From contig NZ_MDDR01000028.1 in assembly GCF_001870435.1 (NCBI RefSeq), positions 85,372-149,371 of the forward strand: 64,000 nt of DNA, in the 5' to 3' direction. Under the pieces are notes generated by a model. It worked only from the letters and a program-made list of their open reading frames with translations. It did no database searches and was not told the DNA's origin. This document shows, piece by piece, positions 43,601 to 53,496 of the stretch; within the stretch, counting starts at the first letter, position 1; the number at the start of each line of letters is the position of its first letter. The DNA comes from Pseudomonas costantinii (GTDB lineage Bacteria > Pseudomonadota > Gammaproteobacteria > Pseudomonadales > Pseudomonadaceae). A program made the translations under genes and the position numbers.

Positions 43601-46600
43601 GCGATGCGGCGGCGGCTCCACAAGCCGGGACGTTGCAACTCGGCAGCGGGTTTTTCAATAAGGGCTTTGGGGCCTATGACATCACCGGCAATGAAGGGTT
43701 ATTGGTAGCTGACGGTACTCAGGTAAACGTGACTGCGCCGGTGTACCGCCTTAATGAAAACGCACAGGGCGTAGTGAGCGGCGCGGACCCGCGTAGCGCA
43801 CTGGAAATCTGGACCCCCCCGCAATACCAGGAAAACCCCACCAAGGGCCTGTTGACCCCGCGCAAAGGCGCAAGCCTGAGCCTGCAAGTCGGCAGCCTGT
43901 TGTCGACAGCGGCGCAGATGGCGTCGGCGCAAGCGCGCATTGGCCAGGGCGCGCAGATCAACGTTGACCCGGGTCAAGCGATCAGCGTGCGCAGCATTGG
44001 CCAGTTGACCGTGGACGGCACCCTGAATGCCTGGGGTGGCAGCATCACCCTGGGCGGCGTCAGTGTGCAATCCTCCGTGGCTGATGGCGTTGAAGCTCAA
44101 GGCCACGGCCGCTCAATCTGGATCGGTGAGCACGCGATATTGGATGTGGCCGCACGGGCGGCGACCGCAGTCGACAGCCTTGGCCGGCGCTACGGCGTGG
44201 TGGGGCAGGGCGGCAACATTGTGATTGGCGGGGTGATTGACCCGGCCACCGGGATCGCCACTGCGGCCAACCTGTTTGTGGTGGTGCGCGAAGGCGCACG
44301 CCTTGATGCCTCTGGTACCCAGGCGGTGCTGGACCTGGCCGGTGCCGGTCCGAGAGTGATCGCCAGCCGTGGCGGTAATATCTCCTTGGCGTCCAACAAC
44401 GGCGTGTACCTGGACGGTACGCTCAAGGCCAACAGCGGTGGCGCAGGTGCGGCAGGCGGTAGCCTGAGCCTGGCCTTGGAAGTGCCGCTCTACCCCAACG
44501 ATTTGGCCACCGCCCGCGTGCGGCAAGCCCGTGAATTGATCGTCAGTGCCGCCGATCCAGGCGCACCGTTGCCGAGCGGCAGTACCCCCGAATCGGTTGC
44601 TGGCAGCCTGACTTATGGCCATGGCCGGCTGACGGTCAGCCAAGTCAACGCGGGCGGCTTCGATAACCTGTCGCTGCTGAGCAATGGCCTGATCAGCTTC
44701 GACGGTGACGTGTCCCTGCGCCTGGGGCAGAGCTTGAGCCTGTACTCCGGGGCCATGGCCTTGACGGATGGCGCAGCCCGGCAGTCCCAAGTGTTACTGG
44801 CGGCGTCTTATGTGCGTCTGGCCGGGGTGGGTAACTACATGGGCACCGACAGCGCCGTTCGCCCGACGGTCCAGGGCGGCATTTCCACTCAGGGCGCCGC
44901 CGGTCTTTTGAGGGTTGAAGCCGCCAACGTGTTGGATGTGCGTGACAGCGTCAACCTCGGCGCCCATGCCGAACGTTCCAAAGCGTTGGTCAATGGTATC
45001 GATCGTCGTGCATTCGATCAGACCCATTTGGTCAGCCAGGGGGATATGCGTTTTCTAGCGGGCACGACCGCCCAGACCAAAACTACCTTGACCACCCAGG
45101 CCGACCTGAACCTTACGGCGGCGCAAATTTACCCGGCTACCGGGGCCGTTGCCGAGGTCATGGCCGGCAACACGGGAGGCGACTTTGACCCGACGCGTAC
45201 CTTGCGCATCGGCCGGGTCGGCAGCGCTGACCCGGCGCAACCGTACTCAGTGTTTGGCAGCTTATTGCTGGGTGCCTCAACCATCGAACAAGGCGGTGTA
45301 CTGCGAGCGCCTATGGGTAAGCTCACCTTGGGCGTGGACGGTGGCATCACACGTTCTACCAAAGTGATCAACCTGTTGCCGGGCAGCCTGACCTCCGTCA
45401 GCGCCGGGGGCTTGGTGTTGCCGTATGGCGGGACAGTCGACGGTGTGACCTGGCGGTACGACGGCAAGCAGGTGGAACTGCTGGGCGTGGGCGGCACCTA
45501 TAAAACGGGCAGTTTGGCGGTCGGCGTACAACTCACGGGACGCTCGCTGAATGTGCAGCAGGACGCGGTGCTGGACCTTTCCGGCGGCGGCGAATTGCTC
45601 GGCGCGGCGTTTGTTTCCGGGCGCGGCGGCTCCACCGATGCGCGCTACAACCCCTTGGTACAAATCGGCGCGGACGGACGTTTTACCTTACCGGGGCTGG
45701 TCACCAATCCGATCTATGCGATTGTTCCCGGCGTTCAGCCGGGGGTAGCGCCCAGCGGTGGCGAAGCGGGCGCGACCCAGCCGCTGGTGGGGCAACAAAT
45801 CAATATTGGTGCAGGCGTTCCCGGCCTACCGGCGGGCACCTACACCCTGTTGCCGTCCACTTACGCCTTGTTGCCGGGGGCGTTTCGGGTGGAGATCAAC
45901 GGGTTGGCGGCGGCGTTCGCCAGTGGTTCGACGCCCATCGCATCGGCCATGAACAACGGTTCCTGGTCAACCGAGGGCTTCCTGTCGATTGCTCACACCG
46001 GGATTCGCGACAGCCTGTCGAGCCAGGTGATCGTCACACCGGCGGCAGTATTGCGCCGTTATTCCCAGTACAACGAAACCCGCTACGCGGACTTTGTTCG
46101 CGCTGATGCTACGCGGCTGGGCGTACCACGGGCAGCACTTGAAGCCGACGCCAAAACCTTGAGGTTGCAACTGATTGCCGGTCAAAAAGACGTAGGGTTC
46201 ACCTTTGACGGTGAAGGGCGTTTTAAACCCTCGGAAGGTGGATTTGGTGCCACTGTTACGGTGCTATCCGGCGGCGGCATGGAAGTGATTTCTGACACTG
46301 CCAAGGCCAGTGCCGCTGCGTCAATGGTGTCGGTGCGGGCCAGCGATTTGAATGCCTTGGGGGCTGCCCGTTTGGTGGTGGGCGGTGACATGACCGTGGT
46401 GTATGGCCAGGGTGGCAATTTTGTAGGGTTCGACGTAGGAACCGCTGCGACTTCGGTGAGTGTGCGCCAGGGTGCGACCCTGGCCGCGCCGGAAGTGTTC
46501 TTGATGACGGGTAGCTCCTCGGGAGCCATTGAGATTGAGCAAGGTGCATCGATCAACACCTTGGGGCGCGGCAAGGCAGCCTATGACTCGGATGATGGTT

Positions 46601-49600
46601 TTATCTATCGGCCAGGCAGTCGCAGCGTGTTGGCAGTCTCCAATGGGCGCTTGCAGATGTTGGCGCCGACTCCCGGTGGCAATGGTTTAGGGCCGGGTAG
46701 CATCCTGATCGGCCAGTGCAATCCAGGTGTCTGCGGCGGTGAAACATCACTCTATTCCGAGGGCTCGATTGCCTTTGCCACCACCAACCGTTTCTCCTTG
46801 GGCGACAGTGTGCGTTACGGCACCCGCCATCTGGCACTGGCGGTGGGCGGGATCAACGTTGGCAGCGCCGAGGCACTGGCCGAGGCCGCCGCGCGGGGGG
46901 CGTTGCCATCGGGCTTGACCCTCAATCAGCAGGTGCTGGATCGCCTGTTGCGCGGCGATACCAGCAACGGCGCGCCGGCCCTGAAAAGCCTGGCGCTGAC
47001 CGCCGGGCAATCGTTGAATTTCTATGGCACCACCACCCTGAGTACCCTCGACAGCTCGGGCAAATCGCTGCTCGATGAGCTGTTGCTGACGACCCCGGCG
47101 ATCTATGGTTATGGCAACGCGGGTGACGTGGCGCTGATCCAGACCGGCACCTTGGTGTGGGGCGGTGACACCAGCGCGCCGCCGGCGGTGATCAACAATG
47201 GCGCGGGCACCGGCAGCGGCACCCTGGAGTTGCAGGCGCGGCGCATCGAGTTCGGTTATGGCCGCAATGCCCAGCCCGACAGCCTGGCCAACAATGGCCG
47301 GATGACCCTGGGCTTTGCCAACGTCAATCTCAACGCCAGTGAACGCATCACCGCCAACCACAAAGGCAGCCTGACGGTGCATCAGTCCCAGGGTGCCTAT
47401 GAGGCCGGCAAAGGCTTTACCTACAGCGGCGGTAACCTGACCATTACCGCGCCCTTACTGACCGGCGAAGCCGGCTCGGTCAACCGGATCACCGCCGGTG
47501 GCGCAGTGACCGTGGTGGCCCCGGCCAGCGGCGCGGCCCCCGTGGATGCGGCGGCCATCGACGCCTTGGGCGCTGAGTTGCTGCTGTCCGGACGCAGCCT
47601 GGCCCTCGATACGTCGGTGGTGCTGCCCAGCGGCAAGCTGACCCTCAGCGCCGATGAAGCACTGACCCTGGGCGCGGCTTCGCGTCTGGACCTCAGTGGT
47701 CGCAAAGTGCAGATCAATGACGTCAGCAAATACAGCTGGGGCGGTGACGTCAGTCTGGAAAGTCGCCATGGCAACATTCGTCAGGCGGCGGGCTCGTTGA
47801 TCGACCTGTCAGCCCGATACAACCAAGGTGGTTTGCTCAAAGCCGTGGCCGTGGACGCCGGTGCAGGGCAGGTCGACCTGCAAGGGCAGATCCGCGCCGC
47901 TGCCAGTGGCTACTATGATGCCGGTGGCACCCTGGTGCCGTACAAGGCGGGTGGGGTGGACATTCGTGCGCAGCAGGTGGGGGATTTCGCTGCACTGAAC
48001 CAACGCTTGAATCAGGGTCAGGTGTTCGGCTCGCGCAACTTCCAACTTAAACAGGGCAACCTGGTGATTGGCGATGAACTTAAGGCCAATCAAGTCAATG
48101 TCTCGGTGGACAACGGCAGCTTGACAGTGGTGGGCACCATTGACGCCAGTGGCGAGCGGGTCGGCAGCATTCGCCTGGCCGCCAAGCAGGGCCTGACCCT
48201 TGCCGGCAGCGCCGTGCTGGATGCCCACGGCACGGCATTGCGGGTCGACAGCTACGGAAAAATCATCGATGCGCCGAACCGTGCGACGGTTGAGCTCAAC
48301 AGCGGTGACGGTCAATTAACCTTGGCCGATGGCGCGCGTATCGACTTGCGCCACGGCACGGCAGCGGTCCTGGGCAGTCGCCCGGGGCAATACGACGGTT
48401 TGGCCCGGGGCACCCTGGAGCTGAATGCGCCACGCCTCAATGCGAATGACGTGGCGATTGATGCAAGCGGGCGGGTCAATATTCTGGGCGCCCGCTCCAT
48501 CGCGGTAAACGCGGTGGCCCGTTACACCGATGCGCCGATCGGCACCGCGCCGTCGGCGACTGGCCGACCGTATCAGGTGATCGACCAGCATTACCTGGAT
48601 CAAAAACACGCCCTCAGCCAAACCTTTATCAACAATGCTCTGAACAACGACGGGCTGATGAAAGGCAAGCTCGCGGGCTTGAACAACAGCACCTACAGCA
48701 ATGCCTTCCACCTGCGCCCAGGCGTGGAAATCGTCACCGCAGGTGATCTGGTGGTCAGTGGCGACCTGGACCTGTCGGGCATGCGCTATGCCAGCGTCAA
48801 CCCCAACACACCCAAGACCTCGGTCTACGGTTCGGGTGAGGTCGGTAGCCTGGTGGTACGTGCCGGTGGCAACCTGGACGTCTACGGCAGCATCAACGAC
48901 GGTTTTGCCCCGCCGCCGGCCACCCCGGACGACAACGGTTGGGTGTTGACCCCAGGTCTGCAAGGGTTCGGCAGCGATGTGATTGTGCCCGGCCCTGGCG
49001 TGGTCCTGGCAGACGGCAGCGCGTTCCCCACGGGCAAGACCCTCAACTACCCGTTGCCGATCCAGGCCACCCGACTGGCCCAAGGCACCGTGTTGCCGAC
49101 GCAGGGCATCCTCGATGCGCCACTGACCCTGCCTGCCAACACCGTGTTGAGCGCCGCGGTGCGCGACAGTGCGGGCAACCTGCTGTATGCCGCCGGCACT
49201 TTATTGCAGCAGCCCGTTGTGCTTGTCGCCGGTACGCAACTGGACGCGGGCACGGTGTTGGCGGGTGCTGCCTCCTTGCGCGCGATGACTTGGCCTGCGG
49301 GCGTGCCATTGCCGGGCGGTACGGCCAACGGTGTGTTGCTGGCCGGTAGCCTGGCACTTAAGGTCGGGGCGCTGATTCCTTATGGCACTGACGTCAAACT
49401 GCCCAATGGTGCGCTGTCGGTGCCTCTGCGCACTGTGACCGGCGCCACCGCGCGCCAAAACTGGGCCGTTGCGCCGATGTTGGCTGAAGGCTCGCAGTCG
49501 TGGTCGTTGCGCTTGGTGTCCGGTGCCGATACCCAGGCTGCCGACACCCGTTCGATCCAGCCGGCCTTTGCTGGCGACCTGACCCTGGCCGACACGCACT

Positions 49601-52600
49601 ACGGTATTTACGAAACCCACGGTAAAACCATCGTCCCGGGGCAACCGGCCCGGCCGGGCGGCGCCTGGTACTGGACTGATCTGGGCGCCGAGCTCTACGG
49701 CGGTGTGTCGGGTACCCCCGTGGCAGAGCCGGATTGGGGGGCGTGTGAGGAGGGTATCTGTATCCGCGTCAAATACGTGTGGGGCGAACTCGGCGTAATT
49801 TACGGTTTTGTTCCCGGTCAGCCGGTATCGCCCGAGGACGAAAGCATGTGCGGTGAGGATTTCTGCGTGTCGTTGGGCGAAGCCATTCCGGCAATACCCG
49901 AGCACGTGACCATCGGCGAGGTAAAACTGGTTTCTCCCGTGAGTCAGCATTTCAGCGTGCTGCGTACCGGTACCGGTGACCTGGACCTGATCGCTGCGGG
50001 CAACGTGTCGATGCAATCGCCCTACGGTATCTATACCGCAGGGGCATCCAGCGCTTCTCGCGCAGGCAGTGCCGCCGCCGACTTTAATCGGGCCCGCACC
50101 ACCGCTGCGGATGGCACGGTGCTGGGCAGCGCGGCCAAGGCTTATGAAGCCTTGGTAGATAAAAGCAGCACCAGCCCTTACGCCGCCTGGTACCCCGACG
50201 GGGGTGGCAACCTGTTGCTGCGCACGGGCGGTAGCCTGACGGGCGAGGTCTGGACGCCGTTCACAAACACGCCGAGTGTCAACGATGGGCGCAGCCAACT
50301 CAACAGTGCGAATCTGGGTAACTGGTTGTGGCGCCAAGGCACGGGCAACACCGCAGGTGTCAGCCCCATTGCCACCAGTTGGTGGATCAACTTTGGCACT
50401 TATGTGCAGGGCACGAGCGGCGCTAACAGTCGATTTGAAGACCTCACACAGATAAACCTATTGCCGCGTCTGGTGGGGTTCACCGGTGTCGGCACCTTGG
50501 GCGGCGGCAACCTGACCCTGGACTTGGGCAGCGATGGCGGCATGCTGGCTCGTCGCGGCTCTGCCGACGCACTCACGGCACCGCGCAGCGAAGGGTTGGT
50601 GCTGGCCGTGGGCAGCACCGGGCGGGTGGTCGACGGCCAATTGCTGCTGACCGGTGGCGGTGACCTGGATGTGCGCATGGGCGGCGATTTGAACCCAGGG
50701 CTGGACGCTCGTGCGAGCCGCCTTGCTAACACCGCCGGTACGCTGTCAGCCGACTATAAACAGCAGGTACTCAGCCTCAACGGTGTGTTGACCAACCTGC
50801 GGGGCGCCTTGAGCTTGCAGGCGGGCAGCTTGGGGGGCATAGCCCTGAACTATGGCAGTTTGCGCGGGGATCAGGATGCCAAGGAAAGCCGTGCCTACTC
50901 GCCGTATACCGCAAGCCTGGGCACGGCCACCGGTGGGATCACCCTGATGTTGGGAGATGCCACGGCCAACCTGTCGACCCGAGGTGACCTGGTGCTGGCG
51001 GGGACGGGTGACCCGGGGCGTGTTTCTACCGAAAACACCCAGGCGTTCCGTTACAACGGCAAAGACTATGGCAGTGGGGCCACTTGGTTCTCGTTATGGA
51101 CCGAGCGTACTGCCATTGATTTGTTCTCCGCAGGTGGCAGTTTGACGCCAAGCGTGCAGACCGTGGCGCTTGGTTCGAGTGGCAGCATGGTTCCCCAGCA
51201 AGGGCAGAATTACTCCAGTTCGGATGGGCGTTTTATCTTCCCCTCCAAGCTTGGCGTGGTGGCTGCCAACGGCAGTATCTATCTTGGCCCGTCCGCGTTG
51301 GGCAGTGGCCCACCCCTCAATAATCCCGCTTACTCGCTATTGCTGGCACCGTCGAGCAAAGGACGGTTGGCGATGTTGGCCGGGGACTCGATCTACGCCA
51401 GCGGTTACGCGGTTAACCAGTCGGGAGACAGTCAGGGTTCTATACCGACACCTTTCGCGCCGGCCTTTGTCGGTGCCCCATTAGCGGGTCAGAACAACCT
51501 CATCAACAACCTGGGTGGTGACGCGATACAGGCAAGCTTTCAGCAGGGCTACACATTTTTTGCCTTCCGCAGCCCGACCGATCTTGCGCGCCCGGCTTCC
51601 CAGGCAGAACCGGCCAGGTTCTACGCCCAGCAAGGCGACATCGTTGGTTTGCGCAGTGGTGAAATCATCACGCTCAACAGCTCACGGCAGGTACGCTATG
51701 AGTCCGCCGGCCCAGTATGGATTCGAGCGGGGCGCGACATTGTCAGTTCAGGCACGGACTTGGGCTTACCGACGGTGATTCCTTCCCTGTTGGGCTACAA
51801 CGGCGATTACAACGGCGAAAGCCGCGGCAACCTGTTCGTTCACAACCGTCCCGAGGACGTGTCGGTGGTTTCCGCCGGACGCGATATTGTGTATAGCAGC
51901 TTCAACGTCGCCGGCCCCGGTACCTTGGAGGTCAGCGCCGGGCGCAACCTGTTGATGGAAGACAAAGCCTCCATCACCAGCCTGGGACCGGTGGCGGTGG
52001 GGGACTCGCGTCCGGGTGCGTCTATCGTGCTGGAAGCCGGGGTTGGGTCCAATGGCCTGGATTACCTGAAGTTCGTCACGCCGTATCTGGACCGCGCCAA
52101 TCAGGCGGTCGAGGGTGTGTCGCTGGCCGCGCAGACCGGCAAGGTGGCGAAAACCTACGAGGCCGAGCTGTTGCAGTGGCTTAACGAGCGCTATGCCTTC
52201 AGTGGCGATGCCGGGCAGGCGCGGGCCTATTTCGCAGGGTTGGGCCCTGAGCAACAACGGATCTTCGCCCGCTCGGTGTACTTCGCCGAAGTGCGCGCAG
52301 GTGGTCGCGAATACAATCAGACTGCAGGCCCACGCTCCGGCAGTTTTGCCCGCAGCCGCGCGACCATCAACGCGCTGTTGCCAAGCAAGGATGTGGCGGG
52401 CAACCCGATCGTGTATGACGGCGACATCACCCTGTATGGCGGCGCCGGAGTGCACACCCTGTTTGGCGGCAATATCCAGATGCTCAGCCCGGGCGGGCAG
52501 CAGGTGTTCGGCATTGAAGGCACTGCGCCGCCGGCCAGTGCCGGGGTGCTGACTCAAGGTGCCGGGGATATTCAGTTGTATGCCCAGGGCAGCATCCTGC

Positions 52601-53259
52601 TGGGTCAGAGCCGCGTCATGACCACCTTTGGCGGATCGATTTCCGCCTGGTCCAACGAAGGCGATATCAACGCCGGTCGAGGCTCAAAAACCACCGTGCT
52701 CTACACCCCACCCAAGCGAGTCTATGACACCTGGGGCAACGTGACCTTGTCCCCTAGCGTGCCGAGCTCCGGCGCCGGTATTGCCACGCTGGCACCGATT
52801 GCCGAGGTACCGGCCGGTGACATCGATCTGTTGGCCCCGGCCGGCACCATTGATGCGGGCGAGGCGGGCATTCGGGTATCGGGCAACGTCAACATTGCGG
52901 CGCTGCATGTGGTCAACGCGGCGAACATCCAGGTGCAGGGCAAATCGACGGGCGTGCCCATCAGTGCAACCGTCAACACTGGGGCAATCACCTCGGCCAG
53001 CTCGGCGGCAACCTCCGCCACTCAGGCAGCTGAAGACATGGCGCGCCAGCAGCAGGCGGCGTCCCGGCAGAACCTGCCTTCGGTATTTACCGTGCAGGTT
53101 CTGAGCTTCGGCCAGGAGCGCCTGGCCCCCACACGTGACGGCGCCAGCCGCGCGGGTTACGACCCGCAAAGCCCGGTGCAGATACTCGGTGCCGGGGCGC
53201 TGGATGAGCAGGCGCGCGCGCGTCTGACCGAGGAGGAGCGGGGCAAGCTGATGCTGTAA
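40645..53259 (+). CDS. pdtA: Two-partner secretion exoprotein TpsA (PdtA-like), filamentous-haemagglutinin family
   Basis: 4204 residues from the GTG at 40645 (an ATG follows at 40648). An extended signal region ends near GGAHA (residue 48). The TPS domain spans about residues 125-260 and holds NSNG (225-228) and VRNLVAAATSF, the secretion motifs read by TpsB. The rest is a very long right-handed beta-helix of Gly/Ala/Ser/Thr/Asn-rich repeats. Only six cysteines were found, as three C-x4-C pairs at 2025/2030, 3034/3039 and 3069/3074. No RGD, protease or toxin C-terminus is evident. The length is close to that recalled for P. aeruginosa PdtA, a phosphate-regulated exoprotein. Confidence 0.92.
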   Translation: MMRSRLKLPATRAAHVPTAAGQPVLRLTPLAHVIALLVFAGGAHAAQPQAFSSGWFAAKGAAQADGSARPGAVVPGTPPPLAQQQRVDQQLQRSFQTLNTSVAAIAAQQAAQAAGRGNASLGPQTIHNGLGGNGLNVVIGADGKPLFVNAEGPVQTDANGKTLVSIKQTADKAILNWETFNVGRDTTVQFQQNSDWAVLNKVNNSTAPSQIQGAIKADGTVMILNSNGIVFTGSSQVNVRNLVAAATSFSDEQFTARGLYSSSNTAPSFTQAAGNVTIERGAQIQTQLPATSTAGGGYVLLLGKEVANAGSISTARGQTTLAAGDSFVIKKGYGTDGNVASTTRGNEVSVTGSGKVSNSGLIQASTGDITLTGQQVLQNGVLLASSSVEARGTLHLKGTGNNASVTLGEGSLSAILLDSSSALDSQRAGLITPSADQPGNIVATDPYRRDQSLVEITSDGTVDFRSGSVTLATGGQVGIKAAQRTLVRDGAVIDVSGATGVKVSMESNSVKVNIQGNEQRDSSVNRDGKSLNNNDVWVDVRDLIFVAAGTNGYATDRWYTAGGLLEVGGYLGTRNHGIGEWMAQGGTVTFSGKDVVTQQGSQINLSGGTLDVQAGKVQQTWLKGADGRLYELSTAPGDLLYTGIYKGYEDHSQRWGVTEYYYNPLIAPRERTEGAYTVGRDAGRLVVSTASAILEGQIVGDTYQGERQTQAAQKGLDGYLQSQKAVARGAELVVGTYVPYYVKDSATLQYVLGADAGTLKNVVLGQGAPAIAAGLDLSSVLPADRASTLYLDSDALNATKLGAIKIASTGSILVNGALEVAPAGEITLYGPKIEVNANLTAHAGSLQLGNVQTQLTPAGKADVTLGGRGSLTVNKGVSLDTSGLWSNQRLGAGDGSRLPYLNGGSVALRSSGDVTLAAGSRVDVSSGAALDAKGRLTGGKGGDLTLAANANTADSRGNLALNGELLGYGVNGGGRLSVQAGKVLISDAAAAPQAGTLQLGSGFFNKGFGAYDITGNEGLLVADGTQVNVTAPVYRLNENAQGVVSGADPRSALEIWTPPQYQENPTKGLLTPRKGASLSLQVGSLLSTAAQMASAQARIGQGAQINVDPGQAISVRSIGQLTVDGTLNAWGGSITLGGVSVQSSVADGVEAQGHGRSIWIGEHAILDVAARAATAVDSLGRRYGVVGQGGNIVIGGVIDPATGIATAANLFVVVREGARLDASGTQAVLDLAGAGPRVIASRGGNISLASNNGVYLDGTLKANSGGAGAAGGSLSLALEVPLYPNDLATARVRQARELIVSAADPGAPLPSGSTPESVAGSLTYGHGRLTVSQVNAGGFDNLSLLSNGLISFDGDVSLRLGQSLSLYSGAMALTDGAARQSQVLLAASYVRLAGVGNYMGTDSAVRPTVQGGISTQGAAGLLRVEAANVLDVRDSVNLGAHAERSKALVNGIDRRAFDQTHLVSQGDMRFLAGTTAQTKTTLTTQADLNLTAAQIYPATGAVAEVMAGNTGGDFDPTRTLRIGRVGSADPAQPYSVFGSLLLGASTIEQGGVLRAPMGKLTLGVDGGITRSTKVINLLPGSLTSVSAGGLVLPYGGTVDGVTWRYDGKQVELLGVGGTYKTGSLAVGVQLTGRSLNVQQDAVLDLSGGGELLGAAFVSGRGGSTDARYNPLVQIGADGRFTLPGLVTNPIYAIVPGVQPGVAPSGGEAGATQPLVGQQINIGAGVPGLPAGTYTLLPSTYALLPGAFRVEINGLAAAFASGSTPIASAMNNGSWSTEGFLSIAHTGIRDSLSSQVIVTPAAVLRRYSQYNETRYADFVRADATRLGVPRAALEADAKTLRLQLIAGQKDVGFTFDGEGRFKPSEGGFGATVTVLSGGGMEVISDTAKASAAASMVSVRASDLNALGAARLVVGGDMTVVYGQGGNFVGFDVGTAATSVSVRQGATLAAPEVFLMTGSSSGAIEIEQGASINTLGRGKAAYDSDDGFIYRPGSRSVLAVSNGRLQMLAPTPGGNGLGPGSILIGQCNPGVCGGETSLYSEGSIAFATTNRFSLGDSVRYGTRHLALAVGGINVGSAEALAEAAARGALPSGLTLNQQVLDRLLRGDTSNGAPALKSLALTAGQSLNFYGTTTLSTLDSSGKSLLDELLLTTPAIYGYGNAGDVALIQTGTLVWGGDTSAPPAVINNGAGTGSGTLELQARRIEFGYGRNAQPDSLANNGRMTLGFANVNLNASERITANHKGSLTVHQSQGAYEAGKGFTYSGGNLTITAPLLTGEAGSVNRITAGGAVTVVAPASGAAPVDAAAIDALGAELLLSGRSLALDTSVVLPSGKLTLSADEALTLGAASRLDLSGRKVQINDVSKYSWGGDVSLESRHGNIRQAAGSLIDLSARYNQGGLLKAVAVDAGAGQVDLQGQIRAAASGYYDAGGTLVPYKAGGVDIRAQQVGDFAALNQRLNQGQVFGSRNFQLKQGNLVIGDELKANQVNVSVDNGSLTVVGTIDASGERVGSIRLAAKQGLTLAGSAVLDAHGTALRVDSYGKIIDAPNRATVELNSGDGQLTLADGARIDLRHGTAAVLGSRPGQYDGLARGTLELNAPRLNANDVAIDASGRVNILGARSIAVNAVARYTDAPIGTAPSATGRPYQVIDQHYLDQKHALSQTFINNALNNDGLMKGKLAGLNNSTYSNAFHLRPGVEIVTAGDLVVSGDLDLSGMRYASVNPNTPKTSVYGSGEVGSLVVRAGGNLDVYGSINDGFAPPPATPDDNGWVLTPGLQGFGSDVIVPGPGVVLADGSAFPTGKTLNYPLPIQATRLAQGTVLPTQGILDAPLTLPANTVLSAAVRDSAGNLLYAAGTLLQQPVVLVAGTQLDAGTVLAGAASLRAMTWPAGVPLPGGTANGVLLAGSLALKVGALIPYGTDVKLPNGALSVPLRTVTGATARQNWAVAPMLAEGSQSWSLRLVSGADTQAADTRSIQPAFAGDLTLADTHYGIYETHGKTIVPGQPARPGGAWYWTDLGAELYGGVSGTPVAEPDWGACEEGICIRVKYVWGELGVIYGFVPGQPVSPEDESMCGEDFCVSLGEAIPAIPEHVTIGEVKLVSPVSQHFSVLRTGTGDLDLIAAGNVSMQSPYGIYTAGASSASRAGSAAADFNRARTTAADGTVLGSAAKAYEALVDKSSTSPYAAWYPDGGGNLLLRTGGSLTGEVWTPFTNTPSVNDGRSQLNSANLGNWLWRQGTGNTAGVSPIATSWWINFGTYVQGTSGANSRFEDLTQINLLPRLVGFTGVGTLGGGNLTLDLGSDGGMLARRGSADALTAPRSEGLVLAVGSTGRVVDGQLLLTGGGDLDVRMGGDLNPGLDARASRLANTAGTLSADYKQQVLSLNGVLTNLRGALSLQAGSLGGIALNYGSLRGDQDAKESRAYSPYTASLGTATGGITLMLGDATANLSTRGDLVLAGTGDPGRVSTENTQAFRYNGKDYGSGATWFSLWTERTAIDLFSAGGSLTPSVQTVALGSSGSMVPQQGQNYSSSDGRFIFPSKLGVVAANGSIYLGPSALGSGPPLNNPAYSLLLAPSSKGRLAMLAGDSIYASGYAVNQSGDSQGSIPTPFAPAFVGAPLAGQNNLINNLGGDAIQASFQQGYTFFAFRSPTDLARPASQAEPARFYAQQGDIVGLRSGEIITLNSSRQVRYESAGPVWIRAGRDIVSSGTDLGLPTVIPSLLGYNGDYNGESRGNLFVHNRPEDVSVVSAGRDIVYSSFNVAGPGTLEVSAGRNLLMEDKASITSLGPVAVGDSRPGASIVLEAGVGSNGLDYLKFVTPYLDRANQAVEGVSLAAQTGKVAKTYEAELLQWLNERYAFSGDAGQARAYFAGLGPEQQRIFARSVYFAEVRAGGREYNQTAGPRSGSFARSRATINALLPSKDVAGNPIVYDGDITLYGGAGVHTLFGGNIQMLSPGGQQVFGIEGTAPPASAGVLTQGAGDIQLYAQGSILLGQSRVMTTFGGSISAWSNEGDINAGRGSKTTVLYTPPKRVYDTWGNVTLSPSVPSSGAGIATLAPIAEVPAGDIDLLAPAGTIDAGEAGIRVSGNVNIAALHVVNAANIQVQGKSTGVPISATVNTGAITSASSAATSATQAAEDMARQQQAASRQNLPSVFTVQVLSFGQERLAPTRDGASRAGYDPQSPVQILGAGALDEQARARLTEEERGKLML

Positions 53260-53283
53260 AGATCTCTCATTGGGCATTTCCCG

Positions 53284-53313
53284 GGGGCAGCCATTTTGGT
53301 GCCCCTTTTTTTT
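53284..53313 (+). terminator. Intrinsic terminator after pdtA
   Basis: GGGGCA (53284-53289) pairs with TGCCCC (53300-53305), with an inner CC/GG pair, followed by eight T. Genes downstream on the same strand therefore need read-through or another promoter in 53314-53490. Confidence 0.85.
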
Positions 53314-53496
53314 GTTTGTATGACGCCAGATTCAGGCTGTTCCTGCTTATCTCGGCCCCCCACGTGCGCAGCAGAATGAAGCTTTTATGACAAAAGTTCG
53401 GTAGCCCTTCACCAGTCCCGTCATGCCTATGTGAAGTGATTGAGTTGGCCGTAAGGCCACCTTTCCTGCGGTGGGCAGGGCGTCGGGAGTGAGGCG

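Noticed and set aside
49201..50337. 378-codon minus-strand frame within the exoprotein gene
   Set aside because: One of many long shadows in the 12.6-kb gene, which is open without interruption on the + strand.
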